Source: Thermonema lapsum (GTDB lineage Bacteria > Bacteroidota > Bacteroidia > Cytophagales > Thermonemataceae). Taken from it: a stretch of 64,000 bases of DNA. The translations under genes and the position numbers were made by a program. The notes under the pieces are model-generated. The model made no database searches, had not been told where the DNA came from, and saw only the letters and a list, made by a program, of their open reading frames with translations. The stretch covers positions 1 through 64,000 of the forward strand of contig NZ_JAASRN010000003.1 of NCBI RefSeq assembly GCF_011761635.1. The letters are read 5' to 3'. The stretch's first letter is position 1. Each line of letters opens with the position of its first letter. Positions 8,108 to 16,865 of the stretch are shown here, piece by piece.

Positions 8108-8763
8108 TGCTTCTGCTGGCTTGCTCAATGAGCTTTGCCCAGCATCTGCGCGGAAATGACATCAATCTGCGCAACTACGATGAGCAAAAATTGCACTATG
8201 GTTTTGTTTTAGGCTTGAATTTTTCGCGTTTTCACTTTCAACCCCAGGGGCGATATGCCACTTCCGATACAATAGTGCAGGCTAAAATATCGCCGGGCTT
8301 TGCTTTGGGTTTGTTGGGTGCGCTGCATCTCAACCCTTGGTGGGAGATGCGCTTGGCGCCCACTGCCAGCTTCAATGAGCGCGTCTTGGAATATACCAGC
8401 TTGAGTAGCGGCAACAAAGTAAACAAGTTAGTAGAAGCCACTTACATAGATTTGCCTTTGCTGTTTCGCTTCAAGTCGTCGCGCAGGGGCAATGCGCGTA
8501 TGTTTATGTTGATTGGTGCCAGTGCTTCTTTTGCCTTATCAAGAAAGGTAGAAGAGCAGGATTTGGTGCGGGTAAAGCCTTTTGATGTGGCAATAGAGTT
8601 TGGTTTTGGAATGGAGAAGTTCTTTCCCATGTTCAAGTTTGCTCCCGAGCTGCGTTTCTCGCAGGGCATAATGAATGTGCTTGAGCAAGATGGCAATGCG
8701 TATTCGGGGCAGCTGAAAGCGCTTTACAATCAAAGGGTCTCACTTTATTTTTTCTTTGAATAG
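8050..8763 (+). CDS. porT: PorT family type IX secretion outer-membrane protein
   Basis: An outer-membrane beta-barrel protein of 237 residues, assigned to PorT of the type IX secretion system from the N-terminal NLRNYDEQKLHYGFVLGLNF, the alternating strand pattern and the terminal aromatic residue. The start at 8050 lies inside menG and gives a complete signal peptide (to about residue 30, SMSFA-Q). An alternative ATG at 8107 overlaps the menG stop (TGATG) but leaves a signal peptide with no positive charge. Adjacency to menG supports the call. It matches the T9SS cargo and GldH elsewhere in the window. Confidence 0.75.
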   Translation: MVSFNFRNQLYLFGCQALLMLLLACSMSFAQHLRGNDINLRNYDEQKLHYGFVLGLNFSRFHFQPQGRYATSDTIVQAKISPGFALGLLGALHLNPWWEMRLAPTASFNERVLEYTSLSSGNKVNKLVEATYIDLPLLFRFKSSRRGNARMFMLIGASASFALSRKVEEQDLVRVKPFDVAIEFGFGMEKFFPMFKFAPELRFSQGIMNVLEQDGNAYSGQLKALYNQRVSLYFFFE

Positions 8764-8901
8764 TAGGGGCAAGCTGTGGGTTCTATAAAACTTTTTGATG
8801 CTTCTTTTAGCTTTGAAAAAAGGAAGGCATGACTTAGGTTTGTTTCGCTTGGGCAGGGAAGCATTACAAGAAGTTTAATCGGTAAAAGTAAGCGTTTTTT
8901 A

Positions 8902-10044
8902 TCAAGGCTCAATGATAAACTCCACGCGCCGATTTTCTTCGTGCGCCTCTGGGGTTTTTGCGGTATTGAGTGGCTCGCTTGCGCCTTTCCCTTTGAATCG
9001 GATGCGTTCGGGGCTGATGCCTTTGTTGTGAAGATATATGGCTACTCGCCGGGCACGTTCTTCCGAAAGCAGTTGATTGTATTCGGCTGTACCTTTTTCA
9101 TCGGTATGTCCTACGATAAGTATTTTTATTTGCGGATGAAGTACCAAGAGACGGTACAGCTTATTGAGTGTAACTTCCGATTGAGGCAAAAGCTCTGCTT
9201 GGTTGTATGCAAACTTCACGCCAGTAAGTACCACCGGCTTGCCTACCTGAATCTCTCCAAAATCGGGGCTGATGATGTAGCTGCTCGGTGCTTTGCGAGT
9301 GAGTAGCATTTCGCTCGAGGCATTCGGCTCATCGAGAAACTCGACCGATACCTTATCTATGAAATAGTAGGCACGCGAATAGCTGAATCGTTTGCTGTAT
9401 TTGGGCGCCACCTGTAGCGGTAAAATCTTGCGCTGCTCATAGCGTTCAAATTCGCCGATGGTAAGGTAACGTTCACCCCCGCGTGCCACGATGGTGTCTT
9501 CTATTTTTACCCACTGGGTGGAAGTGATAATTTCCGGATGCCTTACTTGCGCCGGATAATCTTTCAGCACAGAAATTTCGATAGGATGGGGGGTTAAAAG
9601 GGCGCCTATGTTGCCGGCAGCATAGTTAGAATACTCAGAGCGCGCCACGTAAAAACGGACGACGTAACGAGCGTTGGGACGCAAGGGTTCTAATAGCTCT
9701 GTTTGAATGGCTTCCCGGTAATAAAGGTCTGCTTGATTTTTGCCTTCGCCAGTACGTATAATCAAGCCTACGTAGCCTTTTCCTTCTTGCGGAGGCAGCC
9801 CACCACACGTGTTTTTTTCTGTAGAAAAGTCATTTTTTCCGCATTGGTGGAAATAGTCGGGGGTACAGTTGTTGGGAGTTGCCCACCAGTGGCGCAAGAT
9901 ACCCAAACGTACAGTACCATAGTCGTGCGGGCAATCCAAGTATTGCTCGAAAGAGCCGTCAGGCACCAGATTCTGTGCAATGGCAACTGCTTGAAGGGCA
10001 AACAGGAAAGCGATGGTGATGTATGCTATACCATGAAAACGCAT
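8902..10044 (-). CDS. OmpA-family protein with N-terminal lectin-like domain
   Basis: I place the start at 10044 (MRFHGIAYITIAFLF) because it gives a clean signal peptide; a longer frame starts at 10119. The mature N-terminal region (QNLVPDGSFEQYLDCPHDYG) looks like a carbohydrate-binding or jelly-roll domain of about 230 residues. A C-terminal OmpA peptidoglycan-binding domain follows (about residues 275-380) with IKILIVGHTDEKGTAEYN, LSEERARRVAIYL and ENRRVEFIIEP. It is likely anchored in the outer membrane and cell wall. A paralogue with the same architecture lies at 46595-47830. The ligand is unknown. Confidence 0.8.
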   Translation of the reverse strand: MRFHGIAYITIAFLFALQAVAIAQNLVPDGSFEQYLDCPHDYGTVRLGILRHWWATPNNCTPDYFHQCGKNDFSTEKNTCGGLPPQEGKGYVGLIIRTGEGKNQADLYYREAIQTELLEPLRPNARYVVRFYVARSEYSNYAAGNIGALLTPHPIEISVLKDYPAQVRHPEIITSTQWVKIEDTIVARGGERYLTIGEFERYEQRKILPLQVAPKYSKRFSYSRAYYFIDKVSVEFLDEPNASSEMLLTRKAPSSYIISPDFGEIQVGKPVVLTGVKFAYNQAELLPQSEVTLNKLYRLLVLHPQIKILIVGHTDEKGTAEYNQLLSEERARRVAIYLHNKGISPERIRFKGKGASEPLNTAKTPEAHEENRRVEFIIEP

Positions 10045-10178
10045 AGGGTGTGAGACGCTTGAAAACCTCAATGTAAAAAGATAATAAAAGAAAAGGAAAT
10101 CAAGCCTTTTAAAGGACACGAGGGGATGGCATTGGGTTTGATTGCTTGATGTAATATAGCACCTAAGAATTTAACTTT

Positions 10179-10667
10179 ATGCTGTGTCCTGCCTTTCAAT
10201 TGAAGAAAGCGGTTTGCTGCTTGGCGCTTGTACTTTTAGCATGGAGCGGGCAAGCCCAAGATTATGATTTTTTTATAAGTCGGCTTGGTTGGAAGCTCAC
10301 TTCCAAGGCGACAGCTTGTACATAAGCAAGTATGTTTATGAATATGGTGCAGAGCCCACTGCTACCCCTGTCAGTGTGAAACTGCAACGAAGCACAAGAT
10401 GCCTTGCAAAGGAGGACAAGCAAAGTCATTAGGATGGTTTGCTTACGTTCGGATTCTTAGAGTTGCCAGAAGATGCGTATGGGGTGGAGGCGTCTCAGCG
10501 TTTTTATCATACAGGTACAATGGGAAGAAAAGGGTAAGGATGAGGGCGGCGTTCGCTTCCGTAGCAAAAAGGCAGTTTACCGAAGTAGTCCTTTGGCGGA
10601 GCCGCCCCCACCGGCTTTCTTTACTCTACAGGAGTGTCTGTTGAGGATAGTGAATGCGCAAGACTAA
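10179..10667 (+). pseudogene. decayed gene for a small secreted protein
   Basis: Starts with an ATG and a good signal peptide (LALVLLAWSGQAQ), then breaks. Restoring the frame near the T-run at 10268-10274 gives YKSAWLEAHFQGDSLYISKY and coding-like sequence to a TAG at 10430-10432. The same frame continues through LLTFGFLELPEDAYGVE, and a second frame change near 10510 returns to the original frame to a TAA at 10665. Two frameshifts and one stop make this a pseudogene of about 160 codons. I do not recognise the family. Its end overlaps the convergent suhB-like stop. Confidence 0.7.
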
Positions 10668-11491
10668 ACCTTACTTTGGCTGTTAAGCGCTTCTTCCCAA
10701 ATGGGGCTTATTTGTTCGAGCATTTCATGGAGCAAGCCGCTATGCCTTGCCGCCACGATAGAGCGCCCAAAAATGTAGTCGGTGCCGCCCGTAAACTCAC
10801 AGAGGCTACCGCCTGCTTCTTTGACGATAAGAGCACCGGCGGCTACGTCCCATGGCTGAAGGTTGTATTCGAAAAAACCCTCGAAGCGCCCTGCTGCAAC
10901 ATAGGCTAAATCGACGGAGGCGGCACCTAAACGCCGTACCCCATGCGTTTTTTTCATGAAGCGTTCAAGTATCTGCAGGTAGTAGGCAGTAAGCCCGAAA
11001 TCATAATACGGGTAGCCCGTAGCTATTAAAGAAGCTTCTAAGGGGGTGGAGTTGTTGCAGCGCAAAGGGGTATGGTTGAGATAAGCACCGCCTTTTTCCC
11101 ATGCATAAAAACACTCACGGCGATTGATTTCATATACAACGCCTATTTTCAGCTCGCCATTGACCATCAGCGCTACGCTGATAGCGTATATCGGCACGGC
11201 GTGCACGAAGTTGGTGGTGCCGTCGAGCGGATCCACTATCCAGTAAGCGCCCTGCGCTACTTGAGTTTGTGCATTGGTTTCTTCGCTCAGGAACAAGGCT
11301 TTGGGCATCAGGTGCCTCAGTCCTTGCAACAAGCGCTTTTCGGCTTCTTTATCTACATAAGAGACCAAGTCGTTGCGCCCTTTGTACTCTACTTTTTCGC
11401 GATTGAATATTTGTGCCTGCTCGTCAATCCATTCGCCTGTTTCGCGACACAGGTCTGCTACTTGGTGTACCAAAGCTGCATAGTTGGGCAT
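10664..11491 (-). CDS. suhB: inositol monophosphatase family protein
   Basis: A Mg-dependent phosphatase of the inositol-monophosphatase superfamily, 275 residues. Metal-binding motifs are LFLSEETN (about 67-74), the signature WIVDPLDGTTNFVH (about 84-97), and WDVAAGALIVKEAGG (about 211-225). SuhB-like enzymes dephosphorylate inositol 1-phosphate, and some also act in rRNA processing; which applies here is not visible. It is distinct from the CysQ-like paralogue at 50 kb. It appears to be monocistronic, 40 bases before deoC's stop on the same strand. Confidence 0.88.
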   Translation of the reverse strand: MPNYAALVHQVADLCRETGEWIDEQAQIFNREKVEYKGRNDLVSYVDKEAEKRLLQGLRHLMPKALFLSEETNAQTQVAQGAYWIVDPLDGTTNFVHAVPIYAISVALMVNGELKIGVVYEINRRECFYAWEKGGAYLNHTPLRCNNSTPLEASLIATGYPYYDFGLTAYYLQILERFMKKTHGVRRLGAASVDLAYVAAGRFEGFFEYNLQPWDVAAGALIVKEAGGSLCEFTGGTDYIFGRSIVAARHSGLLHEMLEQISPIWEEALNSQSKV

Positions 11492-11533
11492 AATCTGTAT
11501 TTGTTTTTAGTTTAGTGCAACAGCAGGGGAAAA

Positions 11534-12205
11534 CTATGAATTTGATTGCCGGAGGCTTTCTTCCACAATACGCACCCCCGAGGAAGTGCCGATACGGTCG
11601 GCACCGGCTTCTATAAAAGCTTGGGCTTGCGCAAAGTTACGAATACCTCCCGATGCTTTGATGCCCACATGCGCAGGCAGCCATTGCCGCATTTTGCGCA
11701 CAGTTTCTATTTCGGCGCCCTTGGGGGCAAAGCCGGTAGATGTTTTGGCGTAATCCACACCACAGGCAGCACACATGCTACATAACTTATGCAATTCATC
11801 GTCGTCGAGGTAGGCGGTTTCTAAAATCAACTTAAATATTTTTTCGGCTTGATGTATACTTTCGGCAAGGCGTGCGAGCTCTATTTTTACCCAGTCCCAA
11901 GCACGGCTTTTTACTGCCGAGAGGTTTAGCACCACGTCCAACTCGTCGGCGCCGTCGCGTAGGGCGTATTTCACCTCATCGAGCTTTGTTTCGGTACGTT
12001 GATAGCCTAAGGGAAAACCGATGACCGTAACCACTTGAACAGCCGTATCGCGTAAGTCACGCTTTACTTTCTTTACCCAATAGGGGGGCACACAAACCCC
12101 AAAAAAGTGGTATGTTTTAGCTTCTGCCACCAGACGGTCGTAGTCTTCATAAGCAGCAGTGGGCGACAGCAGGGTATGTTCGAGGTATTGTTGTATTTTT
12201 TCCAT
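11534..12205 (-). CDS. deoC: deoxyribose-phosphate aldolase
   Basis: A class I aldolase of 223 residues that cleaves 2-deoxyribose 5-phosphate to glyceraldehyde 3-phosphate and acetaldehyde in deoxynucleoside salvage. Family motifs are ELDVVLNLSAVKS (about 89-101), YAKTSTGF (about 151-158, containing the Schiff-base Lys) and VGIKASGGIR (about 181-190). The length is typical. It is divergent from an Lrp-type regulator across about 115 AT-rich bases, so the regulator may control it, though that is only positional inference. Confidence 0.93.
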   Translation of the reverse strand: MEKIQQYLEHTLLSPTAAYEDYDRLVAEAKTYHFFGVCVPPYWVKKVKRDLRDTAVQVVTVIGFPLGYQRTETKLDEVKYALRDGADELDVVLNLSAVKSRAWDWVKIELARLAESIHQAEKIFKLILETAYLDDDELHKLCSMCAACGVDYAKTSTGFAPKGAEIETVRKMRQWLPAHVGIKASGGIRNFAQAQAFIEAGADRIGTSSGVRIVEESLRQSNS

Positions 12206-12277
12206 GCTTGCTGCAACTTAAGTTTTTTAAAATCAAGAAAAAAATTTATGTTTTCAAAAACATGTTATGATAAATTG

Positions 12278-12299
12278 TATTTTTGCCAAAATAAATTTG
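12278..12299 (+). promoter_or_regulatory. candidate -7 elements upstream of the Lrp gene
   Basis: Two words fit the Bacteroidota -7 consensus TAnnTTTG: TATTTTTG at 12278-12285 and TAAATTTG at 12292-12299. No exact TTTG stands at the ideal distance upstream of either. The region is the divergent deoC/lrp intergenic segment. Confidence 0.4.
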
Positions 12300-12321
12300 C
12301 ATGTAAAAAACATAATCATCT

Positions 12322-12819
12322 ATGGGACAACGTAGAAGACTGAAACTCGATGAAATAGACCGTAAGATACTGCAAATCTTGCAAGAAGACGGACGCATTA
12401 CCAATGCGCAACTGTCAAAAGACATCGGTTTGTCGCCGGCACCTACTTTGGAGCGGGTGAAAAAGCTGGAACAAGCCGGTATCATTCAAAGCTACCACGC
12501 AGTGGTGGACAAAGAGAAAGTAGGCTTGGGCGTGATGACCTTCGTGCAGGTATCGCTCATTAGCCATAAGAAAAGCGTAATAGAGAAATTTGTAGATAAA
12601 ATCAATAAGATAGACAACATCGTCGAGTGTTATTATATGACAGGGGCGGCTGATTTCTTGTTGAAAATCGTAGCCGAAGACATCGCTTCCTATCAAAAAC
12701 TGATGTTAGAACAGGTCAGCGAGATTGAAGAGATAGAACATATGCAGTCGATGGTGGTGCTGTCGGTATTTAAGCAGAAGCGAGCACTTCCCATCCCCGA
12801 CGATGTCATTGAAGAATAA
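12322..12819 (+). CDS. Lrp/AsnC family transcriptional regulator
   Basis: A 165-residue regulator with an N-terminal helix-turn-helix (about residues 7-60: LDEIDRKILQILQEDGRITN, then ITNAQLSKDIGLSPAPTLERV) and a C-terminal RAM ligand-binding domain (about 70-150; VECYYMTGAADFLLKIVAED). Proteins of this family form octamers that sense amino acids. It is slightly longer than usual owing to a basic N-terminal MGQRRRLK and an acidic tail. It is transcribed divergently from deoC and closed by a bidirectional hairpin shared with scpA. Confidence 0.93.
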   Translation: MGQRRRLKLDEIDRKILQILQEDGRITNAQLSKDIGLSPAPTLERVKKLEQAGIIQSYHAVVDKEKVGLGVMTFVQVSLISHKKSVIEKFVDKINKIDNIVECYYMTGAADFLLKIVAEDIASYQKLMLEQVSEIEEIEHMQSMVVLSVFKQKRALPIPDDVIEE

Positions 12820-12854
12820 GGAATAAGCCATCTATATTTGTTTTTTTCGACTCG

Positions 12855-12886
12855 AAAAAGGTTGCCATAAAGGGGCAACCTTTTTT
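12855..12886. terminator. bidirectional terminator between lrp and scpA
   Basis: Perfect 12-base stem: 12855-12866 pairs with 12874-12885, with a 7-base loop. A-rich on one side and T-rich on the other, it can terminate both the Lrp gene (plus) and scpA (minus). Its right arm overlaps the last base of the scpA stop codon. Confidence 0.85.
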
Positions 12887-13646
12887 AGGTGCTTACCTCT
12901 TCTGTTTCTTTGGCAGCTGCGGTTTCTAACCAGAAGTTATTGGCTCCTTCGCCTATAATCAGACGTACTTCGCCATAGTGAGCCATTTCCAAAATAGCCA
13001 GAAAGTTGAAAATAACGGCTATGCGCCGGGGGTTGGTTTTTATGATTTCTACGAAAGAAACCCGTCGCTGTTTTTGCAACAGCTGCTGAATCATCTGCTT
13101 TTGCCCTTCAATGGTGAAGGGGTACTGCTCTATGGTGTGTGAAATCCGTTTGTTTTCAAGACGGAAGCGTTCCATCACCTGCTCGTATACACGCAGCAGC
13201 TTGTATAGGTCCAAGCCTTGCAATTCGGCTTCCACGTTGTTGGAGGCAGCCAGCTTTTGCAGTTCCTGTTGCAAGTTGCCGCGGGCTTCTTTCTTCAGAC
13301 GCTCGTCTTCTAAGCGGGCAAACTCATCAATGACAGACTTGTACTTTTTATACTCCAAAAGGTGTTTGACAAGCTCTTCCCGCGGGTCTATCTCGTTGCC
13401 TTTTTCGTCCAATTCGGGGCGGGGCAGCAGCATCTTCGACTTGATGCGCATGAGCGTGGCAGCCACCACCATGAACTCGCCGGCTACTTCTATGTTCAGT
13501 TTTTCGAGCTGGTGGATATAATCCAGAAAATCGTGGGTAATCTTGGCAATGGGTATATCGTAAATGTCGAGCTCGTCTCTTTCTATGAAAAAGAGAAGCA
13601 AGTCAAAAGGACCTTCAAATAAAGGTAGTTTGATTTCAAAGCTCAC
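12885..13646 (-). CDS. scpA: segregation and condensation protein A
   Basis: Kleisin subunit of the SMC-ScpAB condensin that compacts and segregates chromosomes, 253 residues. The N-terminal signature FEIKLPLFEGPFDLLLFFIE (residues 3-22) followed by DELDIYDIPIAKITHDFL is diagnostic. A charged middle segment is rich in Lys and Glu, and the C-terminal winged-helix region contains VSFVEIIKTNPRRIAVIFNF and FLAILEM. The partner scpB is not next to it, unlike in many bacteria. It is divergent from dxs. Confidence 0.92.
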   Translation of the reverse strand: MSFEIKLPLFEGPFDLLLFFIERDELDIYDIPIAKITHDFLDYIHQLEKLNIEVAGEFMVVAATLMRIKSKMLLPRPELDEKGNEIDPREELVKHLLEYKKYKSVIDEFARLEDERLKKEARGNLQQELQKLAASNNVEAELQGLDLYKLLRVYEQVMERFRLENKRISHTIEQYPFTIEGQKQMIQQLLQKQRRVSFVEIIKTNPRRIAVIFNFLAILEMAHYGEVRLIIGEGANNFWLETAAAKETEEVST

Positions 13647-13816
13647 AGTTTTGTTTGGCTTATTAAGAGTTAAAATTGAACTTTTTTAAGCAATGTCCCA
13701 ACTGGTCATTTCCTATGCTCTCAAAATTAGCGAAATAGCTTGGTAAATTTAGAAAAATGTGTATGTTTGTTAGACTTGCAGACAACCATTTTTTGAAAAA
13801 TTAGTTTTATCATTTC

Positions 13817-15829
13817 ATGAGTATGAATAAATTAAAGCACATAAACATGAGCGTATCTAATATAATCAAACCCGGTCCTTTGTTGGAAAAAGTAAACTAT
13901 CCCGAAGACTTGCGCAAGTTGCCGCTTGGCGAGCTGCAGCAGCTTTGCTTTGAGCTGCGCGACTACATCATAGACGTGGTGTCGGTATATGGTGGGCACT
14001 TTGGTGCAAGCTTGGGCGTGGTGGAACTGACCGTGGCTTTGCATTATGTGTTCAATACGCCGGACGATAAACTGGTGTGGGATGTAGGGCATCAAGCTTA
14101 TGGGCATAAAATCATCACCGGGCGGCGCGACTTGTTTCATACCAACCGCCGCTACGGGGGTATTTCTGGATTTCCTAAAATCAAAGAAAGCCCCTATGAC
14201 CATTTTGGTGTAGGGCATTCATCTACTTCTATATCGGCGGCTTTGGGCATGGCAATAGCTTCGAAGTTGAAAGGCGAAGAGCACCGCCACCACATAGCTG
14301 TCATTGGAGATGGTGCCTTGACCGGCGGCTTGGCTTTCGAAGGCATGAACAATGCGGGGGCTTCTGATGCGAATCTGTTGATTGTGCTTAATGACAACTG
14401 CATGTCTATTGACCCCAATGTGGGGGCTCTCAAAGAATACTTGACCGACATCGCCACTTCTTCGACCTACAATAAACTGAAGGATGAAGTGTGGAAGATG
14501 TTAGGGGTGCTCAATAAGTTGGGCATTCATGCCCAAGAATTGGCATCGAAGATAGAGCATACGTTTAAGAGTTTCTTGCTCAAACACAGCAACTTCTTTG
14601 AATCGCTGAACTTGCGTTACTTCGGTCCGGTGGATGGGCACGACGTGGAACATCTGGTGCATGTTCTAGAAGACCTAAAGAAAATACCGGGTCCGAAATT
14701 GCTGCACTGCGTAACGGTGAAAGGCAAGGGGTATGCCCCCGCCGAAAAAGAGCAGACCATCTGGCATGCCCCTGGTACCTTCGATAAGCTGACGGGGAAA
14801 ATACACAAGAAGCCTGCGGAGAAGCCGCAGCCGCCCAACTATCAAGAAGTATTTGGGCATACGATTGTAGAACTGGCACGCATGAATCCCAAAGTGGTGG
14901 GCATCACGCCGGCAATGCCTTCCGGCTCTTCGCTCAATATCATGATGCGCGAAATACCTGAACGTGCTTTTGACGTAGGTATCTGTGAACAACATGCCGT
15001 TACTTTTTCTGCAGGCTTGGCAACACAAGGCTTCATACCTTTCTGCAATATTTATTCCACCTTCATGCAGCGCGCCTACGACCAAGTGATTCATGATGTA
15101 TGCATTCAGGAGCTGCCCGTGATATTCTGCCTTGACCGTGCGGGCATGGTAGGCGCCGATGGGGCTACGCACCAAGGTACTTATGACTTGGCTTACTTCC
15201 GTTGCCTACCGAATCTGGTAGTTTCGGCACCCATGAACGAGCAGGAGCTGCGCAACCTGATGTACACGGCTATGCTCGATGCCGAAGAATATGGAAAACG
15301 AGCATTCAGCATACGCTATCCAAGGGGGCAGGGAGTCATGCCCGAATGGCGCACACCTCTTGAGCGTATTCCCATAGGCAAAGGACGGATGATTCGTGCA
15401 GGTGAAGAGCTGGCTATTCTGACCATCGGGCATGTGGGCAATCTTGCAGTGAAAGCCTACACGGATTTGCTATCTGAAGGCTACAATCCGGCGCACTATG
15501 ACATGCGTTTTGTGAAGCCGCTGGACGAAGAGCTGTTGCATGAGATATTCCAAAAGTTCGATAACATATTGACCATTGAAGACGGCTGTCTAATGGGAGG
15601 TTTCGGCAGTGCAGTACTCGAGTTTATGGCAGACCACGGCTATCATGCGCGGGTCTATCGCCTGGGTGTACCCGATAAAGTAGTAGAGCACGGAACGCAA
15701 GAAGAACAGTACAGAGAGTGTGGTTATGATGTGGATTCTATTCGCATGAAAATCAAGGAAATACTGGGTGAACGTAGCACAGAGCCTGTTTTGGATGAAA
15801 AAAAATTGCAGGGAAAGTTTGGTAGATAA
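13817..15829 (+). CDS. dxs: 1-deoxy-D-xylulose-5-phosphate synthase
   Basis: A thiamine-diphosphate enzyme that condenses pyruvate and glyceraldehyde 3-phosphate, the first step of the MEP isoprenoid pathway that feeds menaquinone and carotenoid synthesis. Motifs: HFGASLGVVELTVALHYVFN (about 56-75), WDVGHQAYGHK (about 89-99), the ThDP-binding GDGALTGGLAFEGMNNAG (about 159-176), and the transketolase pyrimidine domain FDVGICEQHAVTFSAGLA. The 670-residue length is at the long end of the family; the first 20 or so residues contain several Met codons, so the start (13817, 13823 or 13847) is uncertain. Upstream, TATGTTTG at 13762 may be its -7 element. Confidence 0.95.
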   Translation: MSMNKLKHINMSVSNIIKPGPLLEKVNYPEDLRKLPLGELQQLCFELRDYIIDVVSVYGGHFGASLGVVELTVALHYVFNTPDDKLVWDVGHQAYGHKIITGRRDLFHTNRRYGGISGFPKIKESPYDHFGVGHSSTSISAALGMAIASKLKGEEHRHHIAVIGDGALTGGLAFEGMNNAGASDANLLIVLNDNCMSIDPNVGALKEYLTDIATSSTYNKLKDEVWKMLGVLNKLGIHAQELASKIEHTFKSFLLKHSNFFESLNLRYFGPVDGHDVEHLVHVLEDLKKIPGPKLLHCVTVKGKGYAPAEKEQTIWHAPGTFDKLTGKIHKKPAEKPQPPNYQEVFGHTIVELARMNPKVVGITPAMPSGSSLNIMMREIPERAFDVGICEQHAVTFSAGLATQGFIPFCNIYSTFMQRAYDQVIHDVCIQELPVIFCLDRAGMVGADGATHQGTYDLAYFRCLPNLVVSAPMNEQELRNLMYTAMLDAEEYGKRAFSIRYPRGQGVMPEWRTPLERIPIGKGRMIRAGEELAILTIGHVGNLAVKAYTDLLSEGYNPAHYDMRFVKPLDEELLHEIFQKFDNILTIEDGCLMGGFGSAVLEFMADHGYHARVYRLGVPDKVVEHGTQEEQYRECGYDVDSIRMKIKEILGERSTEPVLDEKKLQGKFGR

Positions 15830-15849
15830 AAAAAGCCTTTCTATATTTG
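15818..15849 (+). promoter_or_regulatory. promoter of tRNA-Gln
   Basis: TTTG at 15818-15821, a 20-base spacer and TATATTTG at 15842-15849: an exact match to the Bacteroidota promoter. It begins inside the last codons of dxs, and the tRNA starts 20 bases downstream of the -7 element. Confidence 0.8.
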
Positions 15850-15869
15850 CATCGTCATCGCAAGGGAAT

Positions 15870-15942
15870 TGGCCGATGGTGTAATTGGCAACACGTCTCA
15901 CTTTGGCTGAGAAGAGTCCAGGTTCGAGCCCTGGTCGGCCAA
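15870..15942 (+). tRNA. tRNA-Gln (anticodon TTG)
   Basis: Full cloverleaf: acceptor TGGCCGA pairs with TCGGCCA, anticodon stem TCTCA/TGAGA encloses CTTTGGC with anticodon TTG, and the T-arm is CCAGG-TTCGAGC-CCTGG. The discriminator is A. CCA is not encoded (ACGCAAC follows). It lies directly after dxs with its own promoter and is followed by a perfect hairpin. Confidence 0.95.
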
Positions 15943-15948
15943 CGCAAC

Positions 15949-15982
15949 AAAGCCCACTCGAAAGAGTGGGCTTTACTTTTTT
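15949..15982 (+). terminator. terminator after tRNA-Gln
   Basis: Perfect 11-base stem (15949-15959 with 15964-15974) closed by a GAAA tetraloop, then ACTTTTTT. It ends the tRNA-Gln transcript and can also serve the convergent hydroxylase gene. Confidence 0.9.
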
Positions 15983-16004
15983 AACCCAAAAGGAACAGCA
16001 ATTG

Positions 16005-16865
16005 CTATGCCTTTGCTTTTTCTTCCCTCTTTTCGGGTGTTTCGGGCGGTGATGCCGAACGATAAGCTTCAAAGGGAATGCTCAGGAGCCGCAAAATGCG
16101 GCTATGTTCTTCTTCTTTTGGGTGGGTGTCTATGCCATAATGTAGTTTTTGTGGCGGGCAAAAGGCGTAAGTACCGAATAGACGGTCCCAAATAGAAAAT
16201 ATGTTGCCATAGTTGGTGTCGGTAAGAGGCAGTCGGTAGTGGTGGTGTACTTTATGCATATTCGGTGAAACGATAAGATAGCTGAGCCATTTGTCAACTT
16301 TTTTCGGAAGCCGGATGTTGGCATGATTGAATTGAGAGAAAAGCACCGACAAGCTTTGGTAAAGCATGACCAACCACATGGGTGTTCCGGCAATGAGCAC
16401 TGCCAAAATGGTGAATGTAGCCCGGAATACGCTCTCGATAGGGTGATGCCGGTTGGCTGTGGTGGTATCTACATATGGGTCGCTGTGGTGGATGATATGA
16501 AAGCGCCACATCCAGCGCACACGGTGTTCTAAATAATGAATCAAGTAGGCGCCTATTAAATCAAGCAGCAGCAAACCTAAGATGGCTTCTGCCCATAGCG
16601 GTAACTGTAACCACTGCACAATGCCAAAGGAGTGATTGACTGCCCACTGGCTGGACAGGTAAAGCAAGCTGGCAAAAGCTAAATTGATAAGTACGGTTGT
16701 AAGTGTAAAGAAAATGTTAATGCCCGCATGTTTCCATTTGTGGTAAGAAAACTTTATGAGCGGAACAATGCTTTCCAAGCTCCAGAACAATGCCAGACCA
16801 CCAATAAGAAAGGCAGCACGCCAACTGCTTGGAATCGTTTCGAAAAATATTATTATATCTTTCAT
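16005..16865 (-). CDS. sterol desaturase / fatty acid hydroxylase superfamily protein
   Basis: A membrane di-iron oxygenase of 286 residues. Three histidine clusters typical of the superfamily are present: HYLEHR (about residues 109-114), HIIHHSD (about 122-128) and HKVHHHYR (about 203-210), with four to five hydrophobic segments around them (for example VLINLAFASLLYL and AILGLLLLDLIGAYLI). The substrate could be a sterol-like lipid, a fatty acyl chain or a carotenoid; none is shown by the sequence. It is monocistronic and convergent with tRNA-Gln. The tail is rich in Glu and Lys. Confidence 0.88.
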   Translation of the reverse strand: MKDIIIFFETIPSSWRAAFLIGGLALFWSLESIVPLIKFSYHKWKHAGINIFFTLTTVLINLAFASLLYLSSQWAVNHSFGIVQWLQLPLWAEAILGLLLLDLIGAYLIHYLEHRVRWMWRFHIIHHSDPYVDTTTANRHHPIESVFRATFTILAVLIAGTPMWLVMLYQSLSVLFSQFNHANIRLPKKVDKWLSYLIVSPNMHKVHHHYRLPLTDTNYGNIFSIWDRLFGTYAFCPPQKLHYGIDTHPKEEEHSRILRLLSIPFEAYRSASPPETPEKREEKAKA

